This document shows, piece by piece, positions 16,982-26,424 of a stretch of DNA of 64,000 nucleotides. Both the position numbers and the translations under genes were made by a program. The stretch's first letter is position 1. The number at the start of each line of letters is the position of its first letter. The notes under the pieces are model-generated. The model had not been told where the DNA came from and did no database searches. It was given only the letters and a program-made list of their open reading frames with translations. The stretch is taken from assembly GCF_044502415.1 (NCBI RefSeq), contig NZ_CP172402.1, one strand, 5' to 3'. The stretch comes from Haloimpatiens lingqiaonensis. Lineage in GTDB: Bacteria > Bacillota > Clostridia > Clostridiales > Clostridiaceae.

Positions 16982-18073
16982 TTACTCTTTAGGCTTAGCA
17001 AATATCATTCTTCCAGCAGCTGTTTGTAATACAGATGTAACTATTACGTATTTAGTTTCACCCATATACTTTCTTCCGCCTTCTACTACTATCATAGTAC
17101 CATCATCTAAATAACCAATACCCTGTCCTGATTCTTTTCCATCTTTAACTATTGGTATAATCATTTCTTCCCCTGGAAGCACCATTGGTTTAACGGCATT
17201 AGCTAGCTCATTTATATTTAATACATCTACACCCTGAAATTGAGCTACTTTATTCAGATTATAATCATTAGTTATTACCTTGCCCTCTAATACTTGAGCC
17301 AATTTCAATAACTTACTATCTACCTCTGCTATATCAGGAAAATCTTTTTCATATATTTGAACATCAATTTTTAATTCCTTTTGTATCTTATTTAGTATGT
17401 CTAATCCTCTTCTTCCCCTATTTCTTTTTAAAGAATCTGAGGAATCTGCTATATGTCTTAATTCTTCCAAAACAAAATTAGGTATAACTAATGTTCCTTC
17501 TACAAATCCAGTTTGACATATATCTAATATACGTCCATCTATTATAACCGATGTATCCAGTACTTTAGGACTTCCCTTATGTGTATTCTTAGCTTTTTTA
17601 TCCTTACCTGTATTTGTTTTTTTGAAATTAGAAAAGAAATTAGTTATTTCCTCCTTTTTTCTTATAGAAATATTAACTCCCAAAGCTGCCATTATAACAG
17701 CTATAAGGATACTTAATATAGTTCCTAATGCTCCAAAATTAGAAAAAGTTGAAGTTATAAGTACTGCTATTATAAGTCCAATAATAGCTCCTACAGTTCC
17801 AAATAAAATGTCATTAGCAGGCACTCTCTGGAAATTATTTTCCACATAGTCCATGATCTTCATAATACAAGCATTAATTATAGGAGAAATTAAAAACATA
17901 ATAAATCCAAATAATAAAACACAAAAAACAATAAATACTATAGATAGCACTGCACTAGTCCTAAAATATTCTACTTTACCTATATAATCTGTCTTAAGCA
18001 AAGCATTTCCTATAATAAATCCTAATACAAGCCCGATGATTGTAAATAAAATTCTTAAAATCTTTTTTAACAC
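16982..18073 (-). CDS. PIN-TRAM membrane protein (YacL family)
   Basis: 363-aa protein started at GTG 18073, with AGGAGGTG 5 bases upstream. It has four predicted N-terminal membrane helices (ILFTIIGLVLGFIIGNALL, SIVFIVFCVLLFGFIMFLI and two glycine-rich ones). A cytoplasmic PIN nuclease-like domain (DTSVIIDGRILDICQTGF, ITNDYNLNKVAQ) follows, then a C-terminal TRAM RNA-binding domain (VKDGKESGQGIGYLDDGT). The family is widespread in Firmicutes beside ispD; RNA binding or cleavage at the membrane is inferred and the true substrate is unknown. Confidence 0.9.
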   Translation of the reverse strand: MLKKILRILFTIIGLVLGFIIGNALLKTDYIGKVEYFRTSAVLSIVFIVFCVLLFGFIMFLISPIINACIMKIMDYVENNFQRVPANDILFGTVGAIIGLIIAVLITSTFSNFGALGTILSILIAVIMAALGVNISIRKKEEITNFFSNFKKTNTGKDKKAKNTHKGSPKVLDTSVIIDGRILDICQTGFVEGTLVIPNFVLEELRHIADSSDSLKRNRGRRGLDILNKIQKELKIDVQIYEKDFPDIAEVDSKLLKLAQVLEGKVITNDYNLNKVAQFQGVDVLNINELANAVKPMVLPGEEMIIPIVKDGKESGQGIGYLDDGTMIVVEGGRKYMGETKYVIVTSVLQTAAGRMIFAKPKE

Positions 18074-18288
18074 CTTTTCACCTCCTAATATATAAAAAAT
18101 AAACACCTTTTGCATTTTTTGTATTTTTATATAACTAATATATATTAATTAAATTTTTATTGCAATGTTTGTTTCAAAATTTTCTTTTTTTTAAGTCCCC
18201 CTATATTTTATTGTTCTTTTATTTTATCATATAGGTATACTTAATCTTAAAACAATTTATAAATATACAAAATCCTTCTATAGTATTG

Positions 18289-18318
18289 TTGACAAAATCA
18301 TATAAAAAAAACTATAAT
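18289..18318 (+). promoter_or_regulatory. Strong sigma-A promoter of the plus-strand 132-aa ORF
   Basis: Consensus TTGACA (18289-18294), 18-nt spacer, consensus TATAAT (18313-18318). Confidence 0.85.
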
Positions 18319-18363
18319 TACATTAACAATGGATTTTGAATTTTTTGTAAGGAGCTGAGTTTT

Positions 18364-18762
18364 ATGAAAGACGTTATATTCGATGATTTCCAAAATTCTG
18401 TATCCGAATCCCTTTTAAGGCATAAAAGTATTTTAGATATAATTACTAAACTTCAAGAATCACAATCTAGAATAAACAGAGCTATTGCTAAATCCGCAAC
18501 CAACTGTGGTTGTATAAAAATAAATGTGGAAAAGCAAAAAGTTCCTAACTCTTATGAAAGTATTAGTGATTTACAATCTCTCATAGAAACCCACTTAAAA
18601 GGGAACCTGTGCGACAATTGCAGAGATGTTCTAGAAAAAGAAATTGGAAATAACTTATTTTATCTTGCATCCCTTTGCAACGTGCTAGATTTAAACCTCT
18701 ATGATATATTATTAAAAGAATACGATCGAATAAACACCCTAGGGAAATACTCCCTTAAATAA
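18364..18762 (+). CDS. MazG-like helical protein with two Cys pairs
   Basis: 132-aa protein with AAGGAG upstream of the ATG and a near-consensus promoter. It is the only plus-strand protein gene in the first 45 kb. The C-terminal half (EKEIGNNLFYLASLCNVLDL, ILLKEYDRINTLGKYS) resembles the E-x-G-x4-YL and rGKY pattern of MazG-type nucleotide pyrophosphohydrolases, but the full set of metal-binding acidic residues is not seen. Two Cys pairs, NCGC and CDNC, may bind zinc. Homologues sit beside disA in related clostridia as far as I recall. Function unknown; the MazG relation is a hypothesis. Confidence 0.8.
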   Translation: MKDVIFDDFQNSVSESLLRHKSILDIITKLQESQSRINRAIAKSATNCGCIKINVEKQKVPNSYESISDLQSLIETHLKGNLCDNCRDVLEKEIGNNLFYLASLCNVLDLNLYDILLKEYDRINTLGKYSLK

Positions 18763-18771
18763 GTTATTCAT

Positions 18772-18801
18772 GTTATAGCACAATTAGTTTTGTGCTATAA
18801 C
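18772..18801. terminator. Convergent hairpin between the MazG-like ORF and disA
   Basis: Perfect 12-bp stem GTTATAGCACAA / TTGTGCTATAAC. It contains the disA stop codon. There is no good T-run on either strand, so termination is uncertain. Confidence 0.45.
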
Positions 18802-19868
18802 TGCTTATCAAGCATAAATTGTTCTCTTAATCTCCTAAGTCCATTTTTTATAGCTTTAGCCCTTGCTTCACCTATTCCTTCTACATTATCCAACTGCTCA
18901 TAACTTGCCTCTACAACAGACTTTAACTCTTTAAAATTGCTAACTAGGTTTTCTATTACATTTACAGGCAGTCTTGGAATCTTATTCAGCATTCTATATC
19001 CTCTAGGTGATATAAGTGTATCTACTAAAGGTACACCAGTATACCCTAGTAATTTTGAAATAGCATCCAAATCTATCAGTTCTTCAGAAGACATATTTTG
19101 AATTTGCTTATATATTTCATTATAATCCATGTCACTTTCACAATAATCTCTTATAAGAAGTATTCCATCTTCCTCTACATTTTTTATGAGTTCACTAAGC
19201 TGCATAGATATAAGCCTTCCTTCATTTCCTAATTCACATATATACATTTCTATTTCACTTACTATTCTCATTACCATTTCAGTTCTTTGAATAGCAGTTA
19301 TAACATCAAACAAAGTGGCTAAATCTTGAAATTCTAGCAAATTTAAATTGCTTACTACTCTATCCAAAACAGATACATACTTTTCTAAGGTCTGAAGTGC
19401 TTGATTAGCTCTAGCAAGTATAGCACTACTATCTCTAAGAACATACTTTATAGTATCTTTATATATAGTTATTACATTTCTTCTTTGAGAAATAGCCACT
19501 ACTATAGCTCCTGTTTGTCTGGCTATTCTATGTGCTGTTCTGTGTCTTGTTCCTGTTTCAAACGTAGGTATAGAGGATTCCGGTATAAGTTGAGCATTTG
19601 CTACTAATATTTTCTTCAGATCACTAGTAACTATTATTGCTCCATCCATTTTCGCAAGTTCATATATGTATGAAGGGCTATACTCTGAATTAATATTAAA
19701 TCCGCCATCCACAAGTTGTAATACATCTTCCTTATCACTTAATACTACAAGGCCTCCAGTTTTCGCTCTTAATATGTTTTCCAATCCTTCTCTAAGTTGT
19801 GTTCCCGGAGCCATTATTTTTAAAATTTCCATTAACTCTTTATCTTTTTTAAATCTCACTTCGCTCAC
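18795..19868 (-). CDS. disA: DNA integrity scanning protein DisA, diadenylate cyclase
   Basis: Makes cyclic di-AMP from two ATP while scanning DNA. It is 357 aa, usual length. The DAC domain motifs DGA (KMDGAIIVTSD) and RHR (GTRHRTAHRIARQ) are intact. The linker is helical, and the C-terminal helix-hairpin-helix domain is NVEGIGEARAKAIKNGLRRL. It starts 6 bases after the radA stop, the conserved radA-disA pair; RadA modulates DisA in B. subtilis. Confidence 0.97.
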   Translation of the reverse strand: MSEVRFKKDKELMEILKIMAPGTQLREGLENILRAKTGGLVVLSDKEDVLQLVDGGFNINSEYSPSYIYELAKMDGAIIVTSDLKKILVANAQLIPESSIPTFETGTRHRTAHRIARQTGAIVVAISQRRNVITIYKDTIKYVLRDSSAILARANQALQTLEKYVSVLDRVVSNLNLLEFQDLATLFDVITAIQRTEMVMRIVSEIEMYICELGNEGRLISMQLSELIKNVEEDGILLIRDYCESDMDYNEIYKQIQNMSSEELIDLDAISKLLGYTGVPLVDTLISPRGYRMLNKIPRLPVNVIENLVSNFKELKSVVEASYEQLDNVEGIGEARAKAIKNGLRRLREQFMLDKQL

Positions 19869-19874
19869 CCTTAT

Positions 19875-21233
19875 CTAAAAAACTTTAGTTATAGCTTCCT
19901 TTAGAGAAGATACTCCTATGGTTTTTATTTCTTCACTTTTTATTTTTTCCAAATTTCTATAAGGTATAACAATATTTTTAAATCCCATCTTTTGGCCTTC
20001 ATTTACTAACTTTTCACAATGAGCAATGGGTCTAACCTCTGATGTAAGTCCTACCTCTCCAACTAATATCATTCTATCTAGTTTAAAAGCTCTTCCTGTG
20101 GCACTAGACACCAAAGCTAAAGCTAATCCTAAATCTCCAAAAGTTCCATCTATGTTTAATCCACCTACTACATTTACATATACGTCGTATTTGTAAAAAG
20201 GTATTCTTAATTTTTTTTCTAATACTGCAAGAATTAAGCTTAATCTTGAATTTTCAATTCCTACAGCAGTTCTTCTTGGCATAGCTGCCTTAGTTTCACT
20301 AACTAAGGCTTGAATTTCTACCAAAAGGGGTCTAGTACCTTCCATTATACCTATAACTGCAGAACCTTCTTGATTAAAATTTGTTTCTTCAAGAAATACT
20401 TCGGACGGATTATATATTTCCTTTAGTCCCACATCTCTCATTTCAAAAACTCCTATTTCACTAGTAGTTCCAAAACGATTCTTCATGGTACGTAGTATTC
20501 TAAATTCCTGCGTTCTCTCCCCTTCAAAATACAAGACTGTATCTACCATATGCTCTAATACCCTTGGCCCTGCTAGTTCCCCCTGTTTGGTTACATGAGC
20601 AACTATAAAAAATGGTATATTTTTGCCTTTAGCAGTTCGCATAAGCTCATTAGAACATGCTCTGACCTGTGATACACTTCCTGGTGCAGAACCAATTTCA
20701 GTATTATAGAGTGTTTGAATAGAATCTATTATAACAAATGAGGGCCCTATATTATCTATGTGCTCTTTTATCAAGTCTATATCAGTTTCCGATACCACAT
20801 ATAAGTTAGGAGAAGTGGTTTCTAACCTATCTCCTCTCATTTTTATTTGTTCCTCAGATTCTTCACCAGATACATACAGTACCTTTCCGTACTTTTCACC
20901 AATATTACTAGCTGTTTGAAGTAATAAAGTTGATTTTCCTATACCTGGATCTCCAGAAATAAGCACTAAAGATCCTTTAACCAGACCTCCTCCTAATACC
21001 CTGTTCAGTTCTCTTATTCCTGTATCATATCTTTCATACTCACTGGATTTTATGCTAGTTATGCTCTTTGGTGTACTTGCATTAGCTTTAGTGCTTATGT
21101 TAGAGGCTCTTGATACATCTTTAACTTCCTCTACGAAACTGTTCCACGCCCCACAATCTGGACAACGTCCCAACCATTTTGCACTTTCATATCCACATTT
21201 TTCGCACTGGAAATAGTTTTTTAACTTTGCCAA
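19875..21233 (-). CDS. radA: DNA repair protein RadA
   Basis: RecA-like ATPase/helicase for recombination intermediates. The TTG at 21233 is chosen because it gives the canonical MAKLKNYFQCEKCG and has AGGGGGT 7 bases upstream (452 aa). It has an N-terminal C4 zinc finger (CEKCG, CPDCG), Walker A GDPGIGKST, the RadA motif KNRFG and a C-terminal Lon-like P-loop-free domain (VGGLNIDGTFGDLGLALAL). Cotranscribed with disA. Confidence 0.96.
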   Translation of the reverse strand: MAKLKNYFQCEKCGYESAKWLGRCPDCGAWNSFVEEVKDVSRASNISTKANASTPKSITSIKSSEYERYDTGIRELNRVLGGGLVKGSLVLISGDPGIGKSTLLLQTASNIGEKYGKVLYVSGEESEEQIKMRGDRLETTSPNLYVVSETDIDLIKEHIDNIGPSFVIIDSIQTLYNTEIGSAPGSVSQVRACSNELMRTAKGKNIPFFIVAHVTKQGELAGPRVLEHMVDTVLYFEGERTQEFRILRTMKNRFGTTSEIGVFEMRDVGLKEIYNPSEVFLEETNFNQEGSAVIGIMEGTRPLLVEIQALVSETKAAMPRRTAVGIENSRLSLILAVLEKKLRIPFYKYDVYVNVVGGLNIDGTFGDLGLALALVSSATGRAFKLDRMILVGEVGLTSEVRPIAHCEKLVNEGQKMGFKNIVIPYRNLEKIKSEEIKTIGVSSLKEAITKVF

Positions 21234-21302
21234 CTTATACACCCCCTAGCTTTACGTTGATTACCTTATATGACTATATTCTTACCTATTATAATAAAAA
21301 AA

Positions 21303-21320
21303 CCACATTAAAAAACGTGG
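21303..21320 (-). terminator. Second hairpin upstream of radA
   Basis: CCACGT-TTTTTA-ATGTGG followed on the minus strand by T7. It would act as a back-up terminator for the clpC operon. Confidence 0.65.
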
Positions 21321-21600
21321 CTACATAACTATCTAAATATATATTATATACCTAATGCTTTACATTTTCTACAATTTTATTATTAATTTAATATAAACTA
21401 TATTTATTATTATTATTCTCATATTTTTAATATATTAAACATATTTTTCTATATTTTGTTCCTATACTAGCATTATTTTCATACATTTTGTTATAATCCA
21501 CAATATTTTAATTTATTCATTTTTAATTTTATCATTATTTTGTTAAAAATATATAAAAATCTGTATTTATTCATTATTAATTAACAATTTTTATTTGAAA

Positions 21601-21624
21601 AAGGATTGGTTATTTCCAATCCTT
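21601..21624 (-). terminator. Terminator after clpC
   Basis: Hairpin AAGGATTGG / CCAATCCTT followed by TTTTT on the minus strand. Confidence 0.85.
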
Positions 21625-21633
21625 TAAAATAAT

Positions 21634-24066
21634 TTATTCTTTTGAAAATATTAAACTTCCGTTCTCTTCAGTAACTTTTACTCTATCTCCCTTTAAAATA
21701 TTTCCCTTAAGCATTTCTTCTGATAATTTATCTTCTACCACCTTAGTTATCTCTCTCCTTAAAGGTCTTGCTCCATAAGTAGAATCAAACCCACTTTTAG
21801 CAAGAAATTCTTCTGCCGCTTCATCAAATCCTATTTCTATGTCTTGTTCCTTGAGCCTTCTTGCAACTTCATTAAGCATTAGCCCAACTATTTTTGTTAA
21901 ATGTATTTGCTCTAATTGATGGAATACAATTATATCATCTATTCTATTTAAGAACTCAGGCCTAAAGGTTCTTTTTAACTCCTGCATAATATTTTCCTTC
22001 ATTTTTTCATATTCTGTTTCTCTTTCATCTTCTAAAACACTAAATCCCAAAGCTCTCTGTTTTTTTATGGTGGCTGCTCCTGCATTAGATGTCATTATGA
22101 TTATAGTATTTCTAAAGTCTACAGTTTTACCTTTGCCATCTGTAAGTCTTCCATCTTCTAATATTTGAAGCATTATATTAAATACATCTGGATGTGCTTT
22201 TTCTATTTCATCAAATAATACAACGGAGTATGGATGCCTTCTAACCTTATCTGTTAATTGTCCCCCTTCCTCATATCCTACATATCCTGGAGGAGAACCA
22301 ATAAGTCTAGATACTGCATGCTTCTCCATATACTCAGACATGTCTATCCTTATAATATTTTTTTCATCACCAAACATAGCCTCTGCTAAGGCTTTTGAAA
22401 GCTCTGTTTTACCAACACCAGTTGGCCCTAAAAATATAAATGAACCTATGGGTCTCTTAGGATCTTTTAGTCCAACCCTTGCTCTTCTTACAGCTCTGGC
22501 TACAGATTTTACTGCTTCTTCTTGACCAATAACTCTCTTATGAAGAATATCCTCTAATTTTAGCAATCTTTCTGATTCCGTTTCTGTAAGCTTTTCTACA
22601 GGTATATTGGTCCATTTACCTACTACTGCTGCAATTTGCTTTGAGGAAACTATACCTTCCCCTACTTCACTCTTTGTCTTCCAATTCCTTGTAAGATTTT
22701 CAAGCTGATCTCTTAAATTTTTTTCCTCATCTCTTAAGCTAGCAGCCTTTTCAAAATTTTGAACATTTATAGCATCAGATTTTTCCTTACATATTTTTTC
22801 AAGCTTTTCCTCCATAGTCTTTAAATCTGGTGGGGCCGTTAAGTTTTGTATCCTAACTTTTGCTCCTGCCTCATCAATCAAATCTATAGCTTTATCTGGT
22901 AAGTATCTATCTGTTATATACCTATCTGATAATTTTACTGCTGTTTCTATAGCATCATCTGTTATCTTAACTCTATGATGAGCTTCGTACTTATCTCTTA
23001 ACCCTCTTAGTATTAATACTGTTTCTTCCTTAGTAGGCTCTCCTACCATTACTGGTTGAAATCTTCTTTCAAGTGCTGCATCCTTTTCTATATATTTTCT
23101 ATACTCATCTATAGTAGTAGCTCCTATGCATTGAATTTCACCTCTTGCAAGAGCAGGTTTTAATATATTAGATGCATCTATTGCTCCCTCAGCTCCTCCA
23201 GCTCCTATTATTGTGTGGATTTCATCTATAAATAAAATTACATTTTTGCAATTGTTTATTTCAACCATCACATTTTTTAATCTTTCCTCAAACTCACCTC
23301 TATACTTAGAACCAGCTATAAGAGAGGACATGTCTAAAGTAACAACCCTTTTATCCTTTAAAATTTCCGGTATATTGCCTTGAACTATCCTTTGAGCTAA
23401 CCCTTCTGCTATAGCTGTCTTACCAACACCAGGATCTCCAATTAAACATGGATTATTCTTAGTTCTTCTACATAATATTTCTAAAACTCTTTCAGTCTCT
23501 TTATCTCTTCCTATTACAGGGTCTAATTCTCCCTGTTTAGCCATGTTGGTTAAATCACGCCCATACTGATCCAAAGTAGGTGTGTTTTGCCCTTCACTTT
23601 GTGGAGTGGTGTTATTTGTAGAAGCTTGTTCTCCAGATAAGTTTTGTATTACCTCTCTTATAAGTTTATTAAAGTCCACATTTAAGTTCGCAAGAATTGT
23701 AAAAGCAACCCCCTCTCCTTCCTTTATTAACGCTATAAGCATATGTTCTGGACTTATATAGTTATGATTTAAGTTTCTAGCTTCCATTAAACTTATCTCT
23801 AAAAGTCTCTTTGTCCTTGGAGTTAATGAAATTTCATTTTGTACAAAATCCATATCTCCCTGTCCCTCATATCTATTAACCAATGTTCTTACATTTTCCA
23901 CTGTAACACCTTGTTCATTTAGACATCTTCTAGCTATGCCTTCTTCTCTTAATATTCCTAAAAGTATATGTTCCGTTCCTACATATCCATGTCTAAAACT
24001 TTTTGCTTCCTCTTGTGAATACATAAAAACCTTTTGAGAACGGTCTGAAAATCTTCCAAAGATCAT
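21634..24066 (-). CDS. clpC: ATP-dependent Clp protease ATP-binding subunit ClpC
   Basis: Hsp100 unfoldase that feeds ClpP and, with McsB arginine phosphorylation, removes damaged proteins. It is 810 aa. Two N-terminal Clp repeats start MIFGRFSDRSQKVFMYSQEE. D1 has Walker A GDPGVGKTAIAEGLA and a UVR-type middle segment (NFEKAASLRDEEKNLRDQL). D2 has GPTGVGKTELSKALAEAM. AAGGAGGAAG precedes the ATG. Last gene of ctsR-mcsA-mcsB-clpC, under CtsR control. Confidence 0.98.
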   Translation of the reverse strand: MIFGRFSDRSQKVFMYSQEEAKSFRHGYVGTEHILLGILREEGIARRCLNEQGVTVENVRTLVNRYEGQGDMDFVQNEISLTPRTKRLLEISLMEARNLNHNYISPEHMLIALIKEGEGVAFTILANLNVDFNKLIREVIQNLSGEQASTNNTTPQSEGQNTPTLDQYGRDLTNMAKQGELDPVIGRDKETERVLEILCRRTKNNPCLIGDPGVGKTAIAEGLAQRIVQGNIPEILKDKRVVTLDMSSLIAGSKYRGEFEERLKNVMVEINNCKNVILFIDEIHTIIGAGGAEGAIDASNILKPALARGEIQCIGATTIDEYRKYIEKDAALERRFQPVMVGEPTKEETVLILRGLRDKYEAHHRVKITDDAIETAVKLSDRYITDRYLPDKAIDLIDEAGAKVRIQNLTAPPDLKTMEEKLEKICKEKSDAINVQNFEKAASLRDEEKNLRDQLENLTRNWKTKSEVGEGIVSSKQIAAVVGKWTNIPVEKLTETESERLLKLEDILHKRVIGQEEAVKSVARAVRRARVGLKDPKRPIGSFIFLGPTGVGKTELSKALAEAMFGDEKNIIRIDMSEYMEKHAVSRLIGSPPGYVGYEEGGQLTDKVRRHPYSVVLFDEIEKAHPDVFNIMLQILEDGRLTDGKGKTVDFRNTIIIMTSNAGAATIKKQRALGFSVLEDERETEYEKMKENIMQELKRTFRPEFLNRIDDIIVFHQLEQIHLTKIVGLMLNEVARRLKEQDIEIGFDEAAEEFLAKSGFDSTYGARPLRREITKVVEDKLSEEMLKGNILKGDRVKVTEENGSLIFSKE

Positions 24067-24083
24067 TTTCTTCCTCCTTAAAA

Positions 24084-25100
24084 CTATAATTTAGATTTTA
24101 TTAAAATAGCTCTCTGCATATCTCTCTGTTTTTTAGATAGTGTTTCTTTTGAGTTTTTTTGTAAACTAGCCGGTTGTGAATATATTAATAACTCATTAAG
24201 AGTATTTTTTTCTATATCCTTTATTATGCCCGTTTCCACTCCCATTCTTACATAAGATAAAAGTTTCAAACATTCGCTATTCTCTAAAAGTATTGCAGAA
24301 CGTAATATTCCCAAGGCTCTATATATTTTGTCCTGAATTTCATAATTATATTTTTTTAGTATTCTTTCTCTCGCTATATTTTCTTGATTTATTATCTGCT
24401 TCACCACTGCAATTAAATTAGTAATTATCTCCTGCTCACTCACCCCTAATGTAACCTGATTAGATACTTGAAATAAGTTTCCCTCTGATCTAGATCCCTC
24501 TCCATATAGTCCTCTTATAGTCATGCCTAAATGCGATATAGCTGTAAATACTTGTTCAATTTCCTTTTCCATGACTAACGCTGGCAAATGCAGCATTACT
24601 GAAGCTCTTAAACCCGTTCCTAGATTTGTAGGGCAAGCTGTCAAATATCCTAACTTTTCATCAAAAGCAAATTGCATATTTTCCTCTAATTTATTATCTA
24701 ATATGTTAGCAGTTTCATAGGCCTCTTTAAGATTTAATCCTGCAGTGATACATTGTATCCTTAAATGATCCTCTTCATTCATCATAATACTTACTGTTTG
24801 TTCCTTATCACATATAAAAGCTCCCTTATGTGTATTATTCAAAAGTTTTGGACTTATTAAATGCTTTTCTAAATATACACTATTACTTACTCTATCATTA
24901 CTCCATAAATAAATCGTTTTATAATCTTCCTGACTATATACGCTATAAAAATTTTCCTCTATTTTATTCACCAAATCTTTTCCATTTGGTATATCTAACT
25001 TATCCGGAAATGGGATTCCCTGTAAATTTCTAGCTAATCTTATTCTACTACTAAGAACAATATCTTCCATTTCATTCTTAGCTTTAACCCAGTTTTCCAT
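24084..25100 (-). CDS. mcsB: Protein-arginine kinase McsB
   Basis: Phosphorylates arginines on misfolded proteins, marking them for ClpCP, and inactivates CtsR. It is 338 aa. The ATP:guanido phosphotransferase fold is recognisable by SSRIRLARNLQGIPFP and the catalytic-loop motif ACPTNLGTGLRASVM; ligand arginines are also in GEGSRSEGNLFQVSNQ. It lies 11 bases downstream of mcsA and 17 upstream of clpC. Confidence 0.97.
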   Translation of the reverse strand: MENWVKAKNEMEDIVLSSRIRLARNLQGIPFPDKLDIPNGKDLVNKIEENFYSVYSQEDYKTIYLWSNDRVSNSVYLEKHLISPKLLNNTHKGAFICDKEQTVSIMMNEEDHLRIQCITAGLNLKEAYETANILDNKLEENMQFAFDEKLGYLTACPTNLGTGLRASVMLHLPALVMEKEIEQVFTAISHLGMTIRGLYGEGSRSEGNLFQVSNQVTLGVSEQEIITNLIAVVKQIINQENIARERILKKYNYEIQDKIYRALGILRSAILLENSECLKLLSYVRMGVETGIIKDIEKNTLNELLIYSQPASLQKNSKETLSKKQRDMQRAILIKSKL

Positions 25101-25111
25101 ATAACCACTCC

Positions 25112-25645
25112 CTAAATCTCTTTATCTATTTCTCTTATTTTATCTCTCAATTCAGCAGCTTTTTCATATTCTTCTTCCGCTATGGCCCTTTGTAGCTTTT
25201 CCCTTAATTCCAATATAGTCTTCCTTTTTAATATGTCTCTACCTGCTGTTTTGGGAATTTTACCTATGTGCTCCACATTTCCTTGTACTCTTCTTATTAC
25301 AGAATTTAATGTATTACCAAAGCTTCTATAACAATAGCTACACCCAAGTAATCCTTTTTCTTTAAATTCACTATAAGTTGTACCGCAATGTTTACATATA
25401 GCTTCCTTAGGCTGTTCCAAACCACTGTTTCCATTTTTATTCATATAGTCCATTATTCCGCTGAGTATACTTTGAAAAGTGAAAGGCGAGGATAAATTAA
25501 ATTCCGGCTCCAATTCTAAATTTACATTTAACCCTTCCTTATTTCTAGCACAATCTTCACATAAATATAGTTCTTCCTTATGTCCATTTATTATTCTTGT
25601 AATATGCACTGTGGCTTCTTTCTTATTACATACACTACATATCAA
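25112..25645 (-). CDS. mcsA: McsB activator McsA (UVR-domain zinc protein)
   Basis: Zinc-binding partner that activates McsB. It starts at TTG 25645 with GGAGGG 7 bases upstream; 177 aa. CxxC pairs are CSVC, CEDC, CKHC and CSYC. The C-terminal UVR motif is AIAEEEYEKAAELRDKIREI. Second gene of the ctsR operon. Confidence 0.95.
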   Translation of the reverse strand: MICSVCNKKEATVHITRIINGHKEELYLCEDCARNKEGLNVNLELEPEFNLSSPFTFQSILSGIMDYMNKNGNSGLEQPKEAICKHCGTTYSEFKEKGLLGCSYCYRSFGNTLNSVIRRVQGNVEHIGKIPKTAGRDILKRKTILELREKLQRAIAEEEYEKAAELRDKIREIDKEI

Positions 25646-25718
25646 TTTTCATCCCTCCAAGCTACAATGGTATTCTTATAATTCAATACTCTTCTAAACA
25701 TAAAACTTTATTTTCAAA

Positions 25719-26177
25719 CTACAATAATATTACTGTAATCATAGATTTTAATATATCTGCCCTAAGAACATTTCTATCATCGGTATTATTCGATAAAGCC
25801 CTTTCGTTTATAGCCGCCTTCATTATATTGCTTTCTTTTTCATCTATATACCCAGCTTCATATAAACCCTGGATTATTTTAACTCCAGTATCATAGGTAA
25901 CATTATTTCCAATTTTTTTATTTATAATCTTTAAAAGAGGCTTGTAATTCTCCACTTGTATTCTTCTAATTCTAATACAACCTCCACCTCCCCGTTTACT
26001 TTCTATATAATACCCCTTGTCCGTGGTAAACCTAGTAGTTAAAACATAGTTTATTTGAGAAGGTGCACAACTAAAATAATTAGCCAATTCATTTCTCACT
26101 ATCTCTAATTCATCTTCTTCATTCTCTTTCATCATCTCTTTTATGAATTCTTCTATAATGTCGGATAATCTTGCCAT
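25719..26177 (-). CDS. ctsR: Heat-shock transcriptional repressor CtsR
   Basis: Represses clp genes until heat or McsB relieves it. It is 152 aa. The N-terminal winged helix (ARLSDIIEEFIKEMM, VLTTRFTTDKGYYIESKRGG) includes the glycine-rich wing RGGGGCIRI that senses temperature. Its ribosome site GGAG directly follows a CtsR-like operator, so it controls its own operon. Confidence 0.97.
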   Translation of the reverse strand: MARLSDIIEEFIKEMMKENEEDELEIVRNELANYFSCAPSQINYVLTTRFTTDKGYYIESKRGGGGCIRIRRIQVENYKPLLKIINKKIGNNVTYDTGVKIIQGLYEAGYIDEKESNIMKAAINERALSNNTDDRNVLRADILKSMITVILL

Positions 26178-26193
26178 TTTTATCTCTCCTGAC

Positions 26194-26210
26194 TTTATCT
26201 TTCTTTGACT
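26194..26210 (-). promoter_or_regulatory. CtsR operator (heptad repeat)
   Basis: AGTCAAA-GAA-AGATAAA on the minus strand against the known consensus RGTCAAA-NAN-RGTCAAA; two mismatches in the second half. It lies at the predicted transcription start, so binding would block initiation. Confidence 0.75.
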
Positions 26211-26218
26211 TTAATTTT

Positions 26219-26247
26219 ATCATATTATTTTTACATATTTTATGCAA
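26219..26247 (-). promoter_or_regulatory. Promoter of ctsR-mcsA-mcsB-clpC
   Basis: TTGCAT (26247-26242), 17-nt spacer, TATGAT (26224-26219), immediately upstream of the CtsR box. Confidence 0.7.
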
Positions 26248-26347
26248 TACACCTTTTAAATATTTTATCCAATATATATGTGTATATGTTAGCTTTTCTC
26301 TTTTATTCTTAGTATTATTCAAAATTACTTCCATTTCAAAGTAAAAT

Positions 26348-26394
26348 AAAGCCATAAATAACAATTATATAAATTAACTATTATTCATGGCTTT
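26348..26394 (-). terminator. Terminator of the opp operon
   Basis: 14-bp stem AAAGCCATGAATAA / TTATTTATGGCTTT (one G-U pair), then ATTTTACTTT on the minus strand. It lies 30 bases beyond the last small gene. Confidence 0.75.
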
Positions 26395-26424
26395 ATTTTT
26401 ATTGAAATAAAAAACTTTTAATAA

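Larger units (their letters stand above)
21243..21633. other. Intergenic region between radA and clpC
   Basis: No gene seen. It holds the clpC terminator (21601-21624), a second hairpin (21303-21320) and about 280 bases of very AT-rich DNA. A radA promoter is expected here, but no consensus match stands out. Confidence 0.6.

Noticed and set aside
26119..26364. 81-aa minus-strand frame upstream of ctsR
   Set aside because: It overlaps the ctsR start in another frame, covers the CtsR operator and promoter, and has no ribosome site.
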